Position numbers and translations under genes: made by a program
NCBI GenBank assembly: GCA_946894095.1
Contig: OX335644.1
Span: 7,793,595 to 7,857,594, forward strand
DNA from: Incurvaria masculella
Taxonomy: Eukaryota; Arthropoda; Insecta; Lepidoptera; Incurvariidae
Length of the DNA: 64,000 bases
Reading direction: 5' to 3'
Part shown: piece after piece, positions 1-9,941 of the stretch
Layout of the letters: every line of letters starts with the position of its first letter
Position numbering within the stretch: the first letter of the stretch is position 1
Notes under the pieces: generated by a model
The model's input: only the letters and a program-made list of their open reading frames with translations
What the model was told of the DNA's origin: nothing
Database searches by the model: none

Positions 1-61
1 TAGACGGAGATCATTGATCCTTAGTATAGCCTTGTGTTACTGCAGCGGTGATCTTCGTTTT

Positions 62-290
62 ACGGCTGATTTTTCAAGAGTCTTATAAAGGGCCAGTTAA
101 CGATTCTACGGATTTATTTACGCTCCTGCTTATCTATCCGATATAGTAAATCCATATTATAAGTACAATTATAGTCAGATAATTTTAATAAAAGATATAA
201 ATCTTTCGCAATGGCTAATCCTCTTTTGACAAAAGTGAATTTGTACTATCAGTCCGATAAGTACTATCTGAGGGTTGAAAAATCGGTCCT
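62..290 (+). mobile_element. MITE-A copy 1 (non-autonomous DNA element)
   Basis: About 230 bases running from CGGCTGATTTTTCAAGAG to a GTTGAAAAATCGGTCCT end, so the termini form an inverted repeat. Inside are TTATCTATCCGATATAGTAA, AGTCAGATAA and CAGTCCGATAAGTACTATCT, all shared in the same order with the copies at 25239 and 33221. There is no coding capacity. It is probably a non-autonomous DNA transposon; the superfamily is unknown because no clear target duplication is visible. Confidence 0.7.
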
Positions 291-544
291 TTTGATAGAA
301 TAGAATTTGTAATAGAAAATATGTTTTTTGAAGAAACGCTTTCATGGCAAAACATGTTTTCCTTTTGCAATAAGGTAATTATTCGTACTGATTACTCGCC
401 GCGGTTTCTTAATGAGTACTGAGTAATGTAGTCAAGCGGGGAATAATTTCAAATATAATTAATGGTTTGAGTCTATGTAACGTCCAAAAACATTTTTCTA
501 GCTTCTTTCAGCACGTCCGAAAGCCTATACAGGATGTCCAATGT

Positions 545-638
545 GACCATGCTCATAAAAGGAAGGTTCAGGGATAGCAATTAATTCCTTCGAGAATGCA
601 GTGGGCTGATATAATGACTGTGTGTGTATGGTATTACC
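545..638 (+). mobile_element. SINE-S 3-prime fragment
   Basis: The blocks GCTCATAAAAGGAAGGTTC, AATTCCTTCGAGAATG and TGTGTATGGTATTA match the 3-prime half of the full SINE-S copy at 40072-40471. The tRNA-like head and the middle are absent. It is a truncated, diverged relic with no visible poly-A tail. Confidence 0.65.
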
Positions 639-1445
639 CTCGGTATTACCTCCGTGGATATTGACCGTCTCTTTTCAATTTCTTAACGCGTTCGTTAGTT
701 TTGTGTTCCATTGGCAGAGGATGGTATTCCAGATGGCATCTTGGTGCGATCGCCAGCGACAATCTTGCGAGCGATGTTTCTGCAGTGACAATGCAACCCC
801 GCCGCCTCCGACGTCGACGCGCCGACCCAGCATTCACGGGGGATTCGCATGATGCATCGAACCCGTAGTGAAAATTAATTACTTGTTATTTGATAATTAA
901 AATATTAGCGAAGCATCATCACTTCACGCAAATTCGAGAGGTGAACTATTTGTAATAGGATGCAGCTCGGTTTTGGTACCGATGATGCACAACTTTTATT
1001 TGGAATTAAACTTGAATAACTAAAAAATTAAGTATTGCATTTCATCACAAGAAAATATTTTAATCTCTATATAGCAGACAGAACACTTTAAAAATGGAAG
1101 GCACTAGTAACTTTATGGCGTCACGTTTACCACATTTGAAAAAATAGTTTAAGAACTATATCAACGGAAAAAAATTTTTTTCACTAGGTTAAAGCAATCT
1201 TCTTAATTATATAACAACTCGTAAATTCGTTCTTTTTAAAGCTTTATTTCTTTAATTAATGTGCGGACGGCATTAGAGCATATCCATTGAATTTAATCAG
1301 GATTTGTATTTGTCTGCATATCCATCTGAAGAATGATACGAATCAGCCACTTTTTAATATTTTTATTTAGCTTGACCCCGTTTATTGGTTTTTTAAAACA
1401 AAAATCACTAAACATCTCTCTTACACCGCACATACCTTCATGCAT
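639..1445. other. Intergenic, no gene seen
   Basis: Short overlapping frames on both strands at 622-852 are mirror-image shadows of a GC-rich patch around 795-845 and lack a start context or splice sites that would support them. The remainder is AT-rich with poly-A and poly-T runs. I recognise no repeat family here. Confidence 0.5.
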
Positions 1446-1590
1446 ATGTCAGTCAGTCAGTCAGCGTGTTTTCGTCCACTGCTGGACATACGCCTCTCCA
1501 ATCCTTCTCCAGTCCACCCGGCCCTCAGCGGTACGGAACCACTGCTTTCCGCCGACGCACTTGATGTCGTCTTCCCACCTGCATATGAAC
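1446..1590 (-). mobile_element. RTE-type LINE ORF2 tail, fragment
   Basis: The reverse strand reads as the last part of an RTE-clade ORF2: the DNA corresponding to KCVGGKQWFRTAEGR.DW is nearly identical to that in the longer copy at 15722. Here it is cut short on both sides and begins beside a GTCA microsatellite at 1448-1464. It is a dead, 5-prime-truncated insertion. Confidence 0.7.
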
Positions 1591-1925
1591 ACTATCTATG
1601 TCACGAGATCATAATTGAGAGATATGTGCAAACTAATAAAGTAAACATTACATAGGTCTCCCGACCTCCTGTGGCGCCACCCGCAATGATGAAATGCGCA
1701 AGTTTATCTTTTGTGTCAAGGAGTGCTGTCGAAGTAATAAGTCGGTCCGCCTACCTCCACCCTTCCTGCAGCCATTCCGCCTCCACCCACCCCACTTCGT
1801 AAATATTCTCTCTCCGGAAACGGTGCACGGGCTCACCTGTTTATCAGCCGTATAGTTTTGATATGTTATACTACCTGCATAAATATGGTTAGTTTTCCAT
1901 CACAATCTGTTTACACTTTTTCTTT
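1591..1925. other. Intergenic, nothing recognised
   Basis: A pyrimidine-rich stretch near 1750-1800 (CCTCCACCC type) and flanking AT-rich sequence. No gene, RNA or repeat family could be assigned. Confidence 0.45.
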
Positions 1926-2212
1926 TTTAGGGTTCCGGAACCCTGACGGAAACCTATTACTAAGCTTCCCCTGTCCGTCCGTCCGTCCGTCCGTCTGTCA
2001 CAGGGCTGTATCTCATGAACCGTTAAAGTTAGGCAGCTGAAATTTTCACCAAGTGTGTATGTATTTTGCCTCTTTAAGAACAAATAGGTAAAATAAAAAA
2101 TATAAAAATTAAAGGGGGGTCCTTTACAAAAAACGTGATTTTTTTATGTTAAATCTTGTACGATGGTACGGAACCCTTCGTGTGCGAGTCGGACTCGGAC
2201 TTGGCCGGTTTT
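1926..2212 (+). mobile_element. LEP-X repeat copy 1 with GTCC microsatellite
   Basis: Starts TTTAGGGTTCCGG, carries a (GTCC)n tract at about 1974-1996, then CTGTATCTCATGAACCGT, GGCAGCTGAAATTTTCAC and AATTAAAGGGGGGTCC, and ends ACTTGGCCGGTTTTA. The same ordered blocks recur at 7467, 14579, 33527, 53875 and 58061. The outer ends GGGTTCC and GGAACCC form a partial inverted repeat. Microsatellite-associated interspersed repeats of this sort are known from Lepidoptera (recalled, not checked). No coding capacity. Confidence 0.85.
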
Positions 2213-3093
2213 AACACATTGCCATAAGGCAATCTATTTCACGGTTTATCAAGTATACCTTTGCCAGAAAAAAAGCTGAATATTGAACTCATACCAAACT
2301 TGTAATTCCACTTATCGCTGATTAACCCCTGCCATCCTCGAGTCCTCATCGACCCCACAATAGCTGGGCCATCAGCTGGAACATCATCCATCATTCAATT
2401 CCGTCTGGATCCATAACATGAAGAAGTATTCACGTCCTTTCCAGTTACCCTTTCTTCATTTGTGGTATTACAGCGTGAATCCATTTATTTCTCCCTTAAC
2501 AATTTGGCCCGCTTTTTGCCTAAAGATGTCTCAGAAATGCGGTTCAGTAAATTTAAGTGATTTATAGATGAGGACCTCCAATGATCCGGGAACATTTTCC
2601 TCGGAGGGTGTTAAATTTCTATCACGGAGAAAGATTTATTGTCGTGCTGGAGTAGAATGTGGCAAACTAACCATTTCGGTAATTTATGGCCCCTTCTGTT
2701 GCTCATTTTTTCCTTTAAACGAGTGAAATGAAGCCCACTCCTTGTCTTGATTTTGGAAATGTTGTATACACATTTATTAGGAATCGATTAGTTTTTTTTT
2801 ACGTAGAACCTAAACACTATGAAATGTCTAAATGGTGGTTTCCATGGGCATACATCCTATGACAGCGCTTTTAATTTTTACCAGAGTACATATAAGAGTC
2901 AACTAGTGGGTAGCCTAAAATATCGGTGCTCAGGAGCCAGAACTGGCACCCATGATGATGTTTACATATTTTTATGAGTGGTGTTTTATCATACACAGCT
3001 AGTCTTAAGTATAAAAGTAAATCCTTGCGACATCTCAACCCTGAGAATGAGGTTAAAAAATAAAAACATGTTACATTATTTGTTCTGATATTA
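2213..3093. other. Intergenic, nothing firmly recognised
   Basis: The reverse frame at 2871-3110 has no domain or signal that would support a gene. A short block at about 2928-2965 (GAGCCAGAACTGGCACCC) resembles one at 62752-62790 and may be a low-copy repeat. The end of this stretch probably overlaps the 3-prime flank of the secreted-protein gene. Confidence 0.45.
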
Positions 3094-3099
3094 TTTATT
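3094..3099 (-). promoter_or_regulatory. Candidate polyadenylation signal AATAAA
   Basis: On the reverse strand this reads AATAAA, about 330 bases after the stop codon of the gene ending at 3432. It is the first canonical hexamer I find downstream. In AT-rich DNA such hexamers occur by chance, so use of this site is inferred only. Confidence 0.35.
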
Positions 3100-3431
3100 T
3101 TTAAATACATAACTTTATGTAATCAGTTATTGTTGTACAAGACTACAGAATCCTCGTAAGATTGCAGTATCTTAGAAAATATTATTAATATATATATATT
3201 ATTATTATTACAAATCATTTGATCCATTATAAAATAATGTTTAAAAATATAATGCGAATTAAGTAAATCAAGCCAGTCAGATTAACATAAGTATAAAATA
3301 TAAACAATTAGGCAGAATGAATGAACCAAACAGAGTAAAGAAACTCTTTAGTAGAACATATAATTTACTCAGTCTCGATTTCATTCCTACAGCTTATTGT
3401 TGTACTCTTCACTCCAAAGTTCTGCCCAGAC

Positions 3432-3887
3432 TTATCGCTTTTTGGGAGCAGGCACTTTGCGATTACCACGCTTCTGCAAGCGAGGGTCGTCAGGGAACAC
3501 AAAGTCGTTGCCAATATTGTGGTTTGGACGGACAGTGGGCCGGACTCTTACGGTTGTGTCTTCATCTTCTTCTTGGCTACGGCAGGGGCATTCTGGACAG
3601 CGCTTCTTGGTTCCCTTCTCGCGTTCAAAGACGATACTGTTTCCATTCTCGAGCGGTCTGTTCACGATGTAATCTCGTTTTGAAGACGAAATCGGCGTAT
3701 CCAGATCATTAACAGTAACTTCGTTTTCAAACCCGATGGTCTCCAGGTTTTCCAGCTGGTGATGTTGGTGACGCCTTCTATGAAAGCCCTGACCTTGTTC
3801 GAAGTCAGGGAACATAATCCCTGACTGTGGTGCACTCTCCGAGAATGCTACCATAGCTACGAGAAACACAGCAGCACACAAATGCAT
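3432..3887 (-). CDS. Small secreted dibasic-rich protein (putative propeptide)
   Basis: Single-exon frame of 151 codons; I do not recognise the family. Residues 1-18 (MHLCAAVFLVAMVAFSES) form a clear signal peptide with cleavage expected before Ala19, so the product should enter the secretory pathway. The mature part is hydrophilic with basic clusters typical of proprotein-convertase sites: HRRR (36-39), SKR (69-71), KKR (94-96), QKR (138-140) and a C-terminal KKR (149-151). The only cysteines after the signal are C97, C100 and C102 in CPECPC. An acidic run EEDED (106-110) is followed by VRVRPTVRP and NDFVFPDDP. The first ATG was chosen because it has A at -3, begins the signal peptide, and sits about 40 bases below a TATA/initiator pair. 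No neighbouring gene supports a pathway. It could be a precursor of bioactive or immune peptides, or simply a basic secreted protein; the dibasic reading is inference. Confidence 0.75.
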   Translation of the reverse strand: MHLCAAVFLVAMVAFSESAPQSGIMFPDFEQGQGFHRRRHQHHQLENLETIGFENEVTVNDLDTPISSSKRDYIVNRPLENGNSIVFEREKGTKKRCPECPCRSQEEDEDTTVRVRPTVRPNHNIGNDFVFPDDPRLQKRGNRKVPAPKKR

Positions 3888-3925
3888 TCTGACACGTTAT
3901 CCACTTTCAAACGATCGGCGTAAGC

Positions 3926-3955
3926 AATGACCTGTCTCTTAGCTAAGAGATATAA
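3926..3955 (-). promoter_or_regulatory. Core promoter: TATA box and initiator
   Basis: Read on the reverse strand, TTATATC at 3955-3949 is followed 26-27 bases later by TCATT at 3930-3926, which fits an arthropod initiator (TCAKT-like). This puts the start of transcription near 3928 and gives a 5-prime UTR of about 40 bases before the ATG at 3887. The arrangement suits a strongly inducible or tissue-specific secreted-protein gene. Confidence 0.6.
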
Positions 3956-3959
3956 GTCG

Positions 3960-4784
3960 GACGTTTGAAACGTTCGAACTGACCGCTGCAACTTCTTCGA
4001 ATGAATCGTAATGCTCTCGCAACCAGTTTATATACGCAGCATGCATACGTCACAGCCCACTTTTTCCTCTTCTGTATGACGGGATCTTCGCTGGGCGATC
4101 GTTTTGAGGATGTACGCCATAAACAACAATGTATAGTAATTATGTAACGCAATTGTTGTCGTTGTGGTGAGTACTGAAAAATAAGCATAAGTATGCCGCT
4201 GTGTTCGTGATGCGGTTGCCATACGTATGACCATGATTGTATGATTCAAGGATAACTAACTGCTTCAAAAAATGGAAACATTATACGATCTTATGTATGC
4301 ATATCATAATATTAGTGATATCATATTACAGTTCTTCACAGTATTAGCACAGTAGATATATATCTGTGCGGCTGGGGCCACAGCAGTAGCTTAACTTAGG
4401 CGATTTTTGAGATAAATACCTTCCCTCCATGGAGTCTCGCGGTGGTCACTTAAATATTGGTGGAGCACTGCTGGTTCTGTTATTTTTAAAAAGATGGTTT
4501 CGAAGGGTCATTAGCGTCAGTTCAACACCGCAAAACAAGGTTAGAGCGCCTTGCATGAAATCGGGATTTCGTATCGAGTTGAGCTACTGAATGTAATCCT
4601 AATAATATTCTGTGGTATTAGGCTGGAAATTAAGTACAGTAATGTAATCTGAATAATAGACACTGTGTAGATCGGTTGGGTAAAACCTAACATTTTAGTA
4701 AGTTAAAATGTTTAGTTCATTAGTGCTTGCATCTGGATTATAAAAAATCCTAAATCACAGAGTACCCAGCAGTGTTTTGTTAAG
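3960..4784. other. Upstream flank of the secreted-protein gene
   Basis: Overlapping reverse frames at 3943-4188 and 4028-4249 show no domain and share the same DNA in different frames, so I do not call them. The stretch would hold any upstream control elements of the gene at 3432-3887. No repeat family recognised. Confidence 0.4.
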
Positions 4785-4925
4785 CGCGGTATATGGCGTA
4801 AGCCAAGACCTCACATAAGAGGTGCCCGACGACGCCAATAGGCTATCGAACTTTCACAGGCGCTGCGGGCGCCGGTCAGCCAGGTGCTTCTTCACACCTT
4901 GTTTGATGAACCATAGGTTGTACTT
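4785..4925 (-). mobile_element. LINE ORF2 C-terminal fragment
   Basis: The reverse strand translates to FSQKYNLWFIKQGVKKHLAD, the same C-terminal ORF2 motif as at 48118 (FPQKYNLGYFKHGVKK) and 5735, followed by SSGTSYVRSWLTPY. In-frame stops interrupt it. It is the far 3-prime coding end of a non-LTR retrotransposon, truncated on its 5-prime side. Confidence 0.65.
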
Positions 4926-5734
4926 TTGGGAAAAATATCTCGACATATACTTACCACTTAGTATGTAAGGTTGAGGATAATTCCGCCCTTACAATTTTAC
5001 ATAGAATCCGAAAAACGATCAATTAATTCTTACGACTTGCGTGGGAAGAAATTTAGTAAGACCAACCGTATTATTTTGAACCCAAATAGCATAAACTACA
5101 TAGATCAACATTTTGAAGTTTTCATCTATGTTCAGACGTATATTATGTTGTCGATATATGTGTCATGAATTAATTAATGGGACTACAGTGTTCAAAAGCA
5201 AAAGACGTCTGAATGAATACATTTAATACTAACACATCTAAGAAATGTTTTACAATAGACGTCTGCGCTTCTTTAATGAAGAACATAGTAATATAAATTA
5301 TAAAGTATATTTAATTATCTCTGAATTTATGACTAGAGTCGGATATTTTATGAACTGCAGCTGATTTCATTAGATGCCGAGGAATGAAGTAAACTTGCTT
5401 TTGCGCTATTGTAATATAATTCTAAAATATGTTTCACGCCATGATGAATAAAATATAAATATGTTATGATGCTAGAATATTAGATAGAGAGATAACCTAT
5501 GTATCCCTGAATTTAGAAACCTATCAACTCCGAAGGGATGAAGGGACATAGATACTGTATTATTTTGTCTCTACCACGGAGAATGGTCTATTGCATATTG
5601 CATAACGCCCCTCCGACCCATTTCTATCATCACTCAACGCGAAACAAGGAATGGAACGCACCCATTCACTGTCTACATTTCAATAATAAGAACCAACCGA
5701 TCCTCTAGTCAAGATCCTTTATATTTATGGTCGG
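4926..5734. other. Intergenic, nothing recognised
   Basis: AT-rich sequence. A forward frame at 4971-5168 has no recognisable features. Around 5500-5720 the base composition is more balanced, but I find no coding motif, tRNA fold or repeat family. Confidence 0.4.
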
Positions 5735-5895
5735 TAAACTATGGAATGGATGCCGAGGTATTTCCCCCAAAAGTGCAACCCGTCCTTCAAACGTGGTGTG
5801 AAGAAGCACTTGAACGGGTGGGGTTTTTGCAGACCCCGTAAAAGTCCGACAGCTCATGGCCGTCGTGAGGCACCTCTCACGTGAGGTGATTATAA
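5735..5895 (+). mobile_element. LINE ORF2 C-terminal fragment
   Basis: Forward frames joined across frameshifts give VGKLWNGMPRYFPQKCNPSF then KRGVKKHLNG, followed by CRPRKSP and REAPL. This matches the LINE tails at 4785, 30945 and 48118. It is a 5-prime-truncated, frameshifted relic next to foldback-I. Confidence 0.65.
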
Positions 5896-5979
5896 AATGT
5901 GAATTAACATCTGACCAATTTTAGGGTTAGGGAACCGTTAGGGCCTGGATGACGATTTTGCTAGTTTGATTCGCAGTCG

Positions 5980-6070
5980 GTGTGCAAAATGTTGCCTTGT
6001 CCAATAGACAAAGAAATTATTTCATAAGAAATTCAAATCCCAGATCCCCGCTACCTTCACGATATAGTCT
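5980..6070 (+). repeat. Dispersed repeat shared with 52140-52225
   Basis: TTGCCTTGTCCAATAGACAA followed by AAATCCCAGATCCCCGCTAC and CTTCACGATA lines up with TGCCTTGGCCAATAGACAAA, AAATCTTAGATTTTCGCTGC and CTTTACGACAG at 52140. It is an unnamed repeat whose copy here abuts the left arm of foldback-I. Confidence 0.55.
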
Positions 6071-6430
6071 TAAGGCTGTTCCGACCCATATAAAGTTGTT
6101 TGCACACATAACGCAAAAAGTATTGCACTTTAAGCCACGAATTAATAATAAACGTTTAATATAGTCATATTACTTGCATCGAAAACAATTTCACAATTTC
6201 AGGATTATTGGTTTTGTTACAATTTATTTAAATACGATTTTTTTATTTAAATACGGTGTTAAATTTCTAATCGGCAATTACAACGAAACCATTAAACCTG
6301 AAATGGTGAATATGTTTTCGCTGCAACTACTATGGCTATATTTAATATTTTTGACGAATTCGTGGCTTAAAGTGCAATACTTTTTGCGTTCTGTGTAAAA
6401 AAAACATTGTATGGGTCGAAACATCCTTAA
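6071..6430. mobile_element. Foldback-I, element with long inverted arms
   Basis: Left arm 6071-6144 and right arm 6357-6430 are inverted copies of about 74 bases: CGACCCATA, ACGCAAAAAGTATTGCACTT and TAAGCCACGAATT on the left are mirrored as AATTCGTGGCTTA, AAGTGCAATACTTTTTGCGT and TATGGGTCG on the right. About 210 AT-rich bases lie between. The frames inside have no coding signature. It is probably a foldback-type non-autonomous DNA transposon. Confidence 0.75.
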
Positions 6431-7466
6431 CATAAACAAAAATATTTAATATTGAAATCACAAACATGGCAGGCTATATAATCTAGCCACGTTAAAACCG
6501 AGCCAGAAAATGTTTATAATGCATTAACACCAGCTTGCAAGATTGCTCAACAAATCGTTACACTTTTACTGAGTGAAAATTGGGAAGAGACACAGGGTAA
6601 TTGACAATTAACGGCACCGGGGTAGTCCCGCCCTACCCGCCCCGCCGTTCGCCCTGACTCGATACGGGCACTAACAAAGGCCGTCGGTCGCCGCCCTAAT
6701 TGAAATACGAAAAAACAAAACGTTTTCAACAGTGATTTTCGGGGTCAATTTGGTCTTTGTGTGCGTTTTTGTGTCGCGGTCGAGGAGCCGCTAGCTCATA
6801 ATGCTGCAAAATAATATTGCAGTTTCTGCTCCTAATTTGTGACCTAAGCACAGTGTTAAGAAGGATAAATATGATTTATCACCGCAACGAATTCTTTTGC
6901 ATCTGGTTATTACCAAAAGTGACGCTTTTTATAAGTACATAAAAAAACACATTTTTGTATACTATTTCAGTGATCTTTAATACATATTTTATTAGCGTTA
7001 AATTAGCATATGCGCCACTTATGTTGTTATTGCACTATACTTACTTTTGTAAATTGTTTTTTTTTTTGGCATTGTGTAATACACAATTTTCAATCAATCA
7101 ATCAAATAATAACTTAAAATGAAAATTATTTTAGGCTTTTCTTGTAAATGCTCAAAATACACTAGTCGTTGTTTTAACCACAAATAGTTAATCATGCAAT
7201 AGTTTTTCACTTAAAAACGATTCTCGGTAATCGCTCCGGCATTAGTACATAATAATGTATTTCGCAGCACCCATTTGTTTTATAATCGAATCAAGACCGG
7301 TTCACTGACTCATTCGACATCACTGATGATTCGCTGTTTGCTCTGTGCAATCGAACAATAGCGTTTGGTGTCTACGAATGAAAGCGCACATTACCGCGCC
7401 TGTTCGCTTTGTGTTTGTTCCAACCAAATGGCGGTGTCGCTATGTTGCTAATTACACGATTAGGAT
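6431..7466. other. Intergenic with a GC-rich island at 6590-6700
   Basis: At 6600-6620 TAATTGACAATTAACGGC (homeodomain-type ATTA/TAAT cores) leads into about 90 GC-rich bases (CCCGCCCTACCCGCCCCGCC), then AT-rich sequence returns. Such a composition switch is typical of regulatory elements but proves nothing. The rest, including a T9 run near 7060, shows no gene. Confidence 0.35.
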
Positions 7467-7816
7467 AAAAACCGGCCAAGTGCGAGTCGGACTCACACGC
7501 GAAGGGTTCCGCGCCATCGGACAAGATTTAACACAAAAAATAAGGTTTTTTTTATGAGGCCCCCTTTAGTTTTCATAATTTTTAATTTCACCTATTTTTT
7601 GTTAAAGTGGCAAAATAAATACACACTCCGTGAACATTTCAGCTACTTACCTATTGGTTTACCAATATGGTTCATGAAATACAGCCCTGTGATAGACGGA
7701 CGGACGGACGGAGGGACGGACGGATGGACGGACTGACGGACGGATGACGGACAGACGGACAGCGGAGGCTTAGTAATAGGGTTCCGTTGGCATCCTTTGG
7801 ACACGGAACCCTAAAA
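7467..7816 (-). mobile_element. LEP-X repeat copy 2 with GACG tract
   Basis: Reverse-oriented copy: begins AAAACCGGCCAAGTGCGAGT and ends GGAACCCTAAAAA, with an expanded GACG/GGAC microsatellite at about 7695-7765. It is the only copy of the six in reverse orientation and is longer than the others because of the repeat expansion. The frames across it are spurious. Confidence 0.85.
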
Positions 7817-8229
7817 AGACTGATTTTATTCAAGTAATATAAATTATTTGTTTTCTTAAAACTAAATATAATTTTGTTTACAACTTTAAAAAAAAAACAG
7901 AAACGACATTTTAAAGATTCACATCAATAAATCTTTCCGGTCATAACAAGAACACTCGATGTCAAAGCGCCTAGCTAAAATTCCCAGTAATTAATGAAAT
8001 GTAAGGAAAAAATCCACGTTTTGTTTGTTTTAATTATTGGATAATATTTTCTTCAGCAATCAGCTTATGTTCCGCCGTATGTTTGTGCACCTCGAATATA
8101 TTCATGCTCGCTTTTATGATATTTCGCAACCGAATAATAACATTTATCGTGTAGAAATATTATTGTTCCTGCGTTAATTTTCCCGTTATCATCCCGATGT
8201 GGATCAAAAGTTCTTTAATATAATTCGTG
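7817..8229. other. Intergenic, nothing recognised
   Basis: AT-rich sequence with poly-A runs. No gene, structured RNA or repeat family identified. Confidence 0.45.
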
Positions 8230-8462
8230 GTATAGGGGCTAGAGGAAGTTCCTTTTGTGCGAGAGGTTGTGGGTTATAAATCTTCACCCCCGTCATGCAC
8301 CCCTTTCTTTCTCTTTCTGAGTTGGATAGTGCATTTCTTCAGTAATGCAAGCTGTACTATGGTTCGGAACCCATGTTAAACTGTAGATTCCCTTACCCTA
8401 CCAGGTGGTAGGGCTAAGCCTGTCCGGGTTGGCGATCGAAACTCCTTTGGTTGGCGGCAGCG
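8230..8462 (+). mobile_element. SINE-S, head and middle
   Basis: The tRNA-like head has a degraded B box (GGTTATAAATC), followed by TCTTTCTGAGTTGGATAGTG, GTTCGGAACCCATGT and CCAGGTGGTAGGGCTAAGCC, then CCGGGTTGG. The 3-prime third is missing where the sequence runs into the MITE-D relic. Confidence 0.75.
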
Positions 8463-8496
8463 TGGCCACGAATTAGTCCAAAACGTTTAACTGTAG

Positions 8497-8680
8497 CTTA
8501 GCTAGTTCGCTTACGAATTCGGGACCCGCATCATCTAAAATCTGTTGCGCTTTTTTAAGTGTCGTTGGAAATAGTGAAAATCAAGTAGTAAGCGAGCGCT
8601 CTCGCCGGCGCTACCGCCATTGGGAACGCCGGCCCCATACAGACGGGTTTCGGTTGCTACTTCCGTCCTCCCATGCTCGC
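8497..8680 (+). mobile_element. MITE-D copy 1, partial
   Basis: Ends GTTTCGGTTGCTAC, TTCCGTCCTCCCATGCTCGC, the reverse complement of the MITE-D start. CTAGTTCGCTTACGAATTC at 8503 matches the reverse complement of the block near 45830 in copy 2. The other end is not found, so the copy is truncated or rearranged. Confidence 0.6.
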
Positions 8681-9410
8681 TGGGCGCCAGGCTCCGGGAG
8701 GCGTTTGCGCCAAAGCCTTCTGCGATCGAGATAGCGACGCGTTTTCTCTTTTCATATTTTTTCTCGTCATTCGTTCGGGTGACACCTCATTCATAATTCA
8801 CTGTATTCCATCCGAGCGAGCCCTTGACGCTTTTGACAATTTTAAAAAACGTAATATTCTCTCATTCTAGGGGTGCGCCTTTGAGCAATATAGAATTTCC
8901 AAGCGTCTCGTAATAACTTTCTCCCGAGCTTTTGTTTCATTACGTTTCATTGTTTTGATACTTTTCTTGGCCGCCCGGGAGTCGTTTGAATGCACGAACA
9001 CGGTTTTAATTGCTGAAACCTTTTATTGTTTACGCCATAACTATATAAAACTGAAGGGGCTAAATTGAGCACTTGTATTTCACCACAAATGTTTCAGTTA
9101 ACTAACCCGTTGGTTGGTTTAATTTTGTTATAAAGTTGGTAACGTACTAGAGGCTGATTCGGGTTATACTGCTACTTCTTTAATCCATATAGACGGGGTT
9201 ATTTTCTTCATTAACACTATTCCAGCTGAGATTTATCACATAATGGGTTCTCACGATTACTTCAAAGTACATACGTACATACATATGTATGTGCACTGTA
9301 TTTTTAAAAGTTTTAACATTAAATATTTTTAACTTATATTTCTGGGCATTTATAGGTAAAATCACACCCTATCTCACCGAGTATCCGAAAAAGTATTCCT
9401 TGCAGGACAC
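8681..9410. other. Intergenic, GC-rich at the start
   Basis: A forward frame at 8673-8870 spans the end of MITE-D and has no domain. Around 8880-9010 the sequence is of balanced composition (GGCCGCCCGGGAGTCG), then becomes AT-rich. No gene is supported. Confidence 0.4.
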
Positions 9411-9939
9411 TTAAGGTGGCCCATCCCGCTCAACTCCCCATACAAACGGGGAAAGAAGATCACGTCCATATTTCTTGTCCGAGATCCCAAAATCTTGCTA
9501 AAAATTGCTTTATTTGATCGAACTAGATGTCTGATGACCGTGGTCATTATAAAATTGTGTTTGGTTTCTAAGTTATAAGGTCCGAAAATTCGAAATTTTC
9601 GCGCGTTTTATACAATAACTTTGGAGGTGGACATCTTAAAAAGATTAGTCATCAGACATAGCTTATTTAATCAAGATTTATAATCTATTTGGTTTTTGTT
9701 AGATTTTTGACAACAGCGGTCGTGGTTTACTTTTAGCTATAAGTCGTTTGGTAATTAAATATTTCGTAAATCTTACCAAATCATACACTATGCACATTGT
9801 CTTTTTTGTGGACATGTTGCATCTTCCTCATCACGGAGCCTGTCTTATTCTTTGAAACAGAGAAGGTCCCAGAGCGCAACAGTACGGTTTTGTACCGTGC
9901 CCGTGAATGAGTTAGTCCCGCCGGGTTGGGCCACCTTAA
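9411..9939 (+). mobile_element. MITE-B copy 1 flanked by TTAA
   Basis: TTAA, then GGTGGCCCATCCCGCTC, and at the other end CCGCCGGGTTGGGCCACC, then TTAA. The ends are inverted repeats and both are flanked by TTAA, the target used by piggyBac-type transposases. Interior blocks (GATCACGTCCATATTTCTTG, CGCGCGTTTTATACAATAAC, CAGCGGTCGTGGTTTACTTT) recur at 24685, 27453 and 61386. There is no transposase frame, so it would need one in trans. Confidence 0.85.
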
Positions 9940-9941
9940 AT

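Noticed and set aside
1448..1464. GTCA repeats as a CRISPR-like array
   Set aside because: Simple-sequence repeat with no spacers in a eukaryotic genome.
3943..4249. Two reverse frames upstream of the secreted-protein gene
   Set aside because: They overlap in different frames, lack domains, and one would run through the TATA box.
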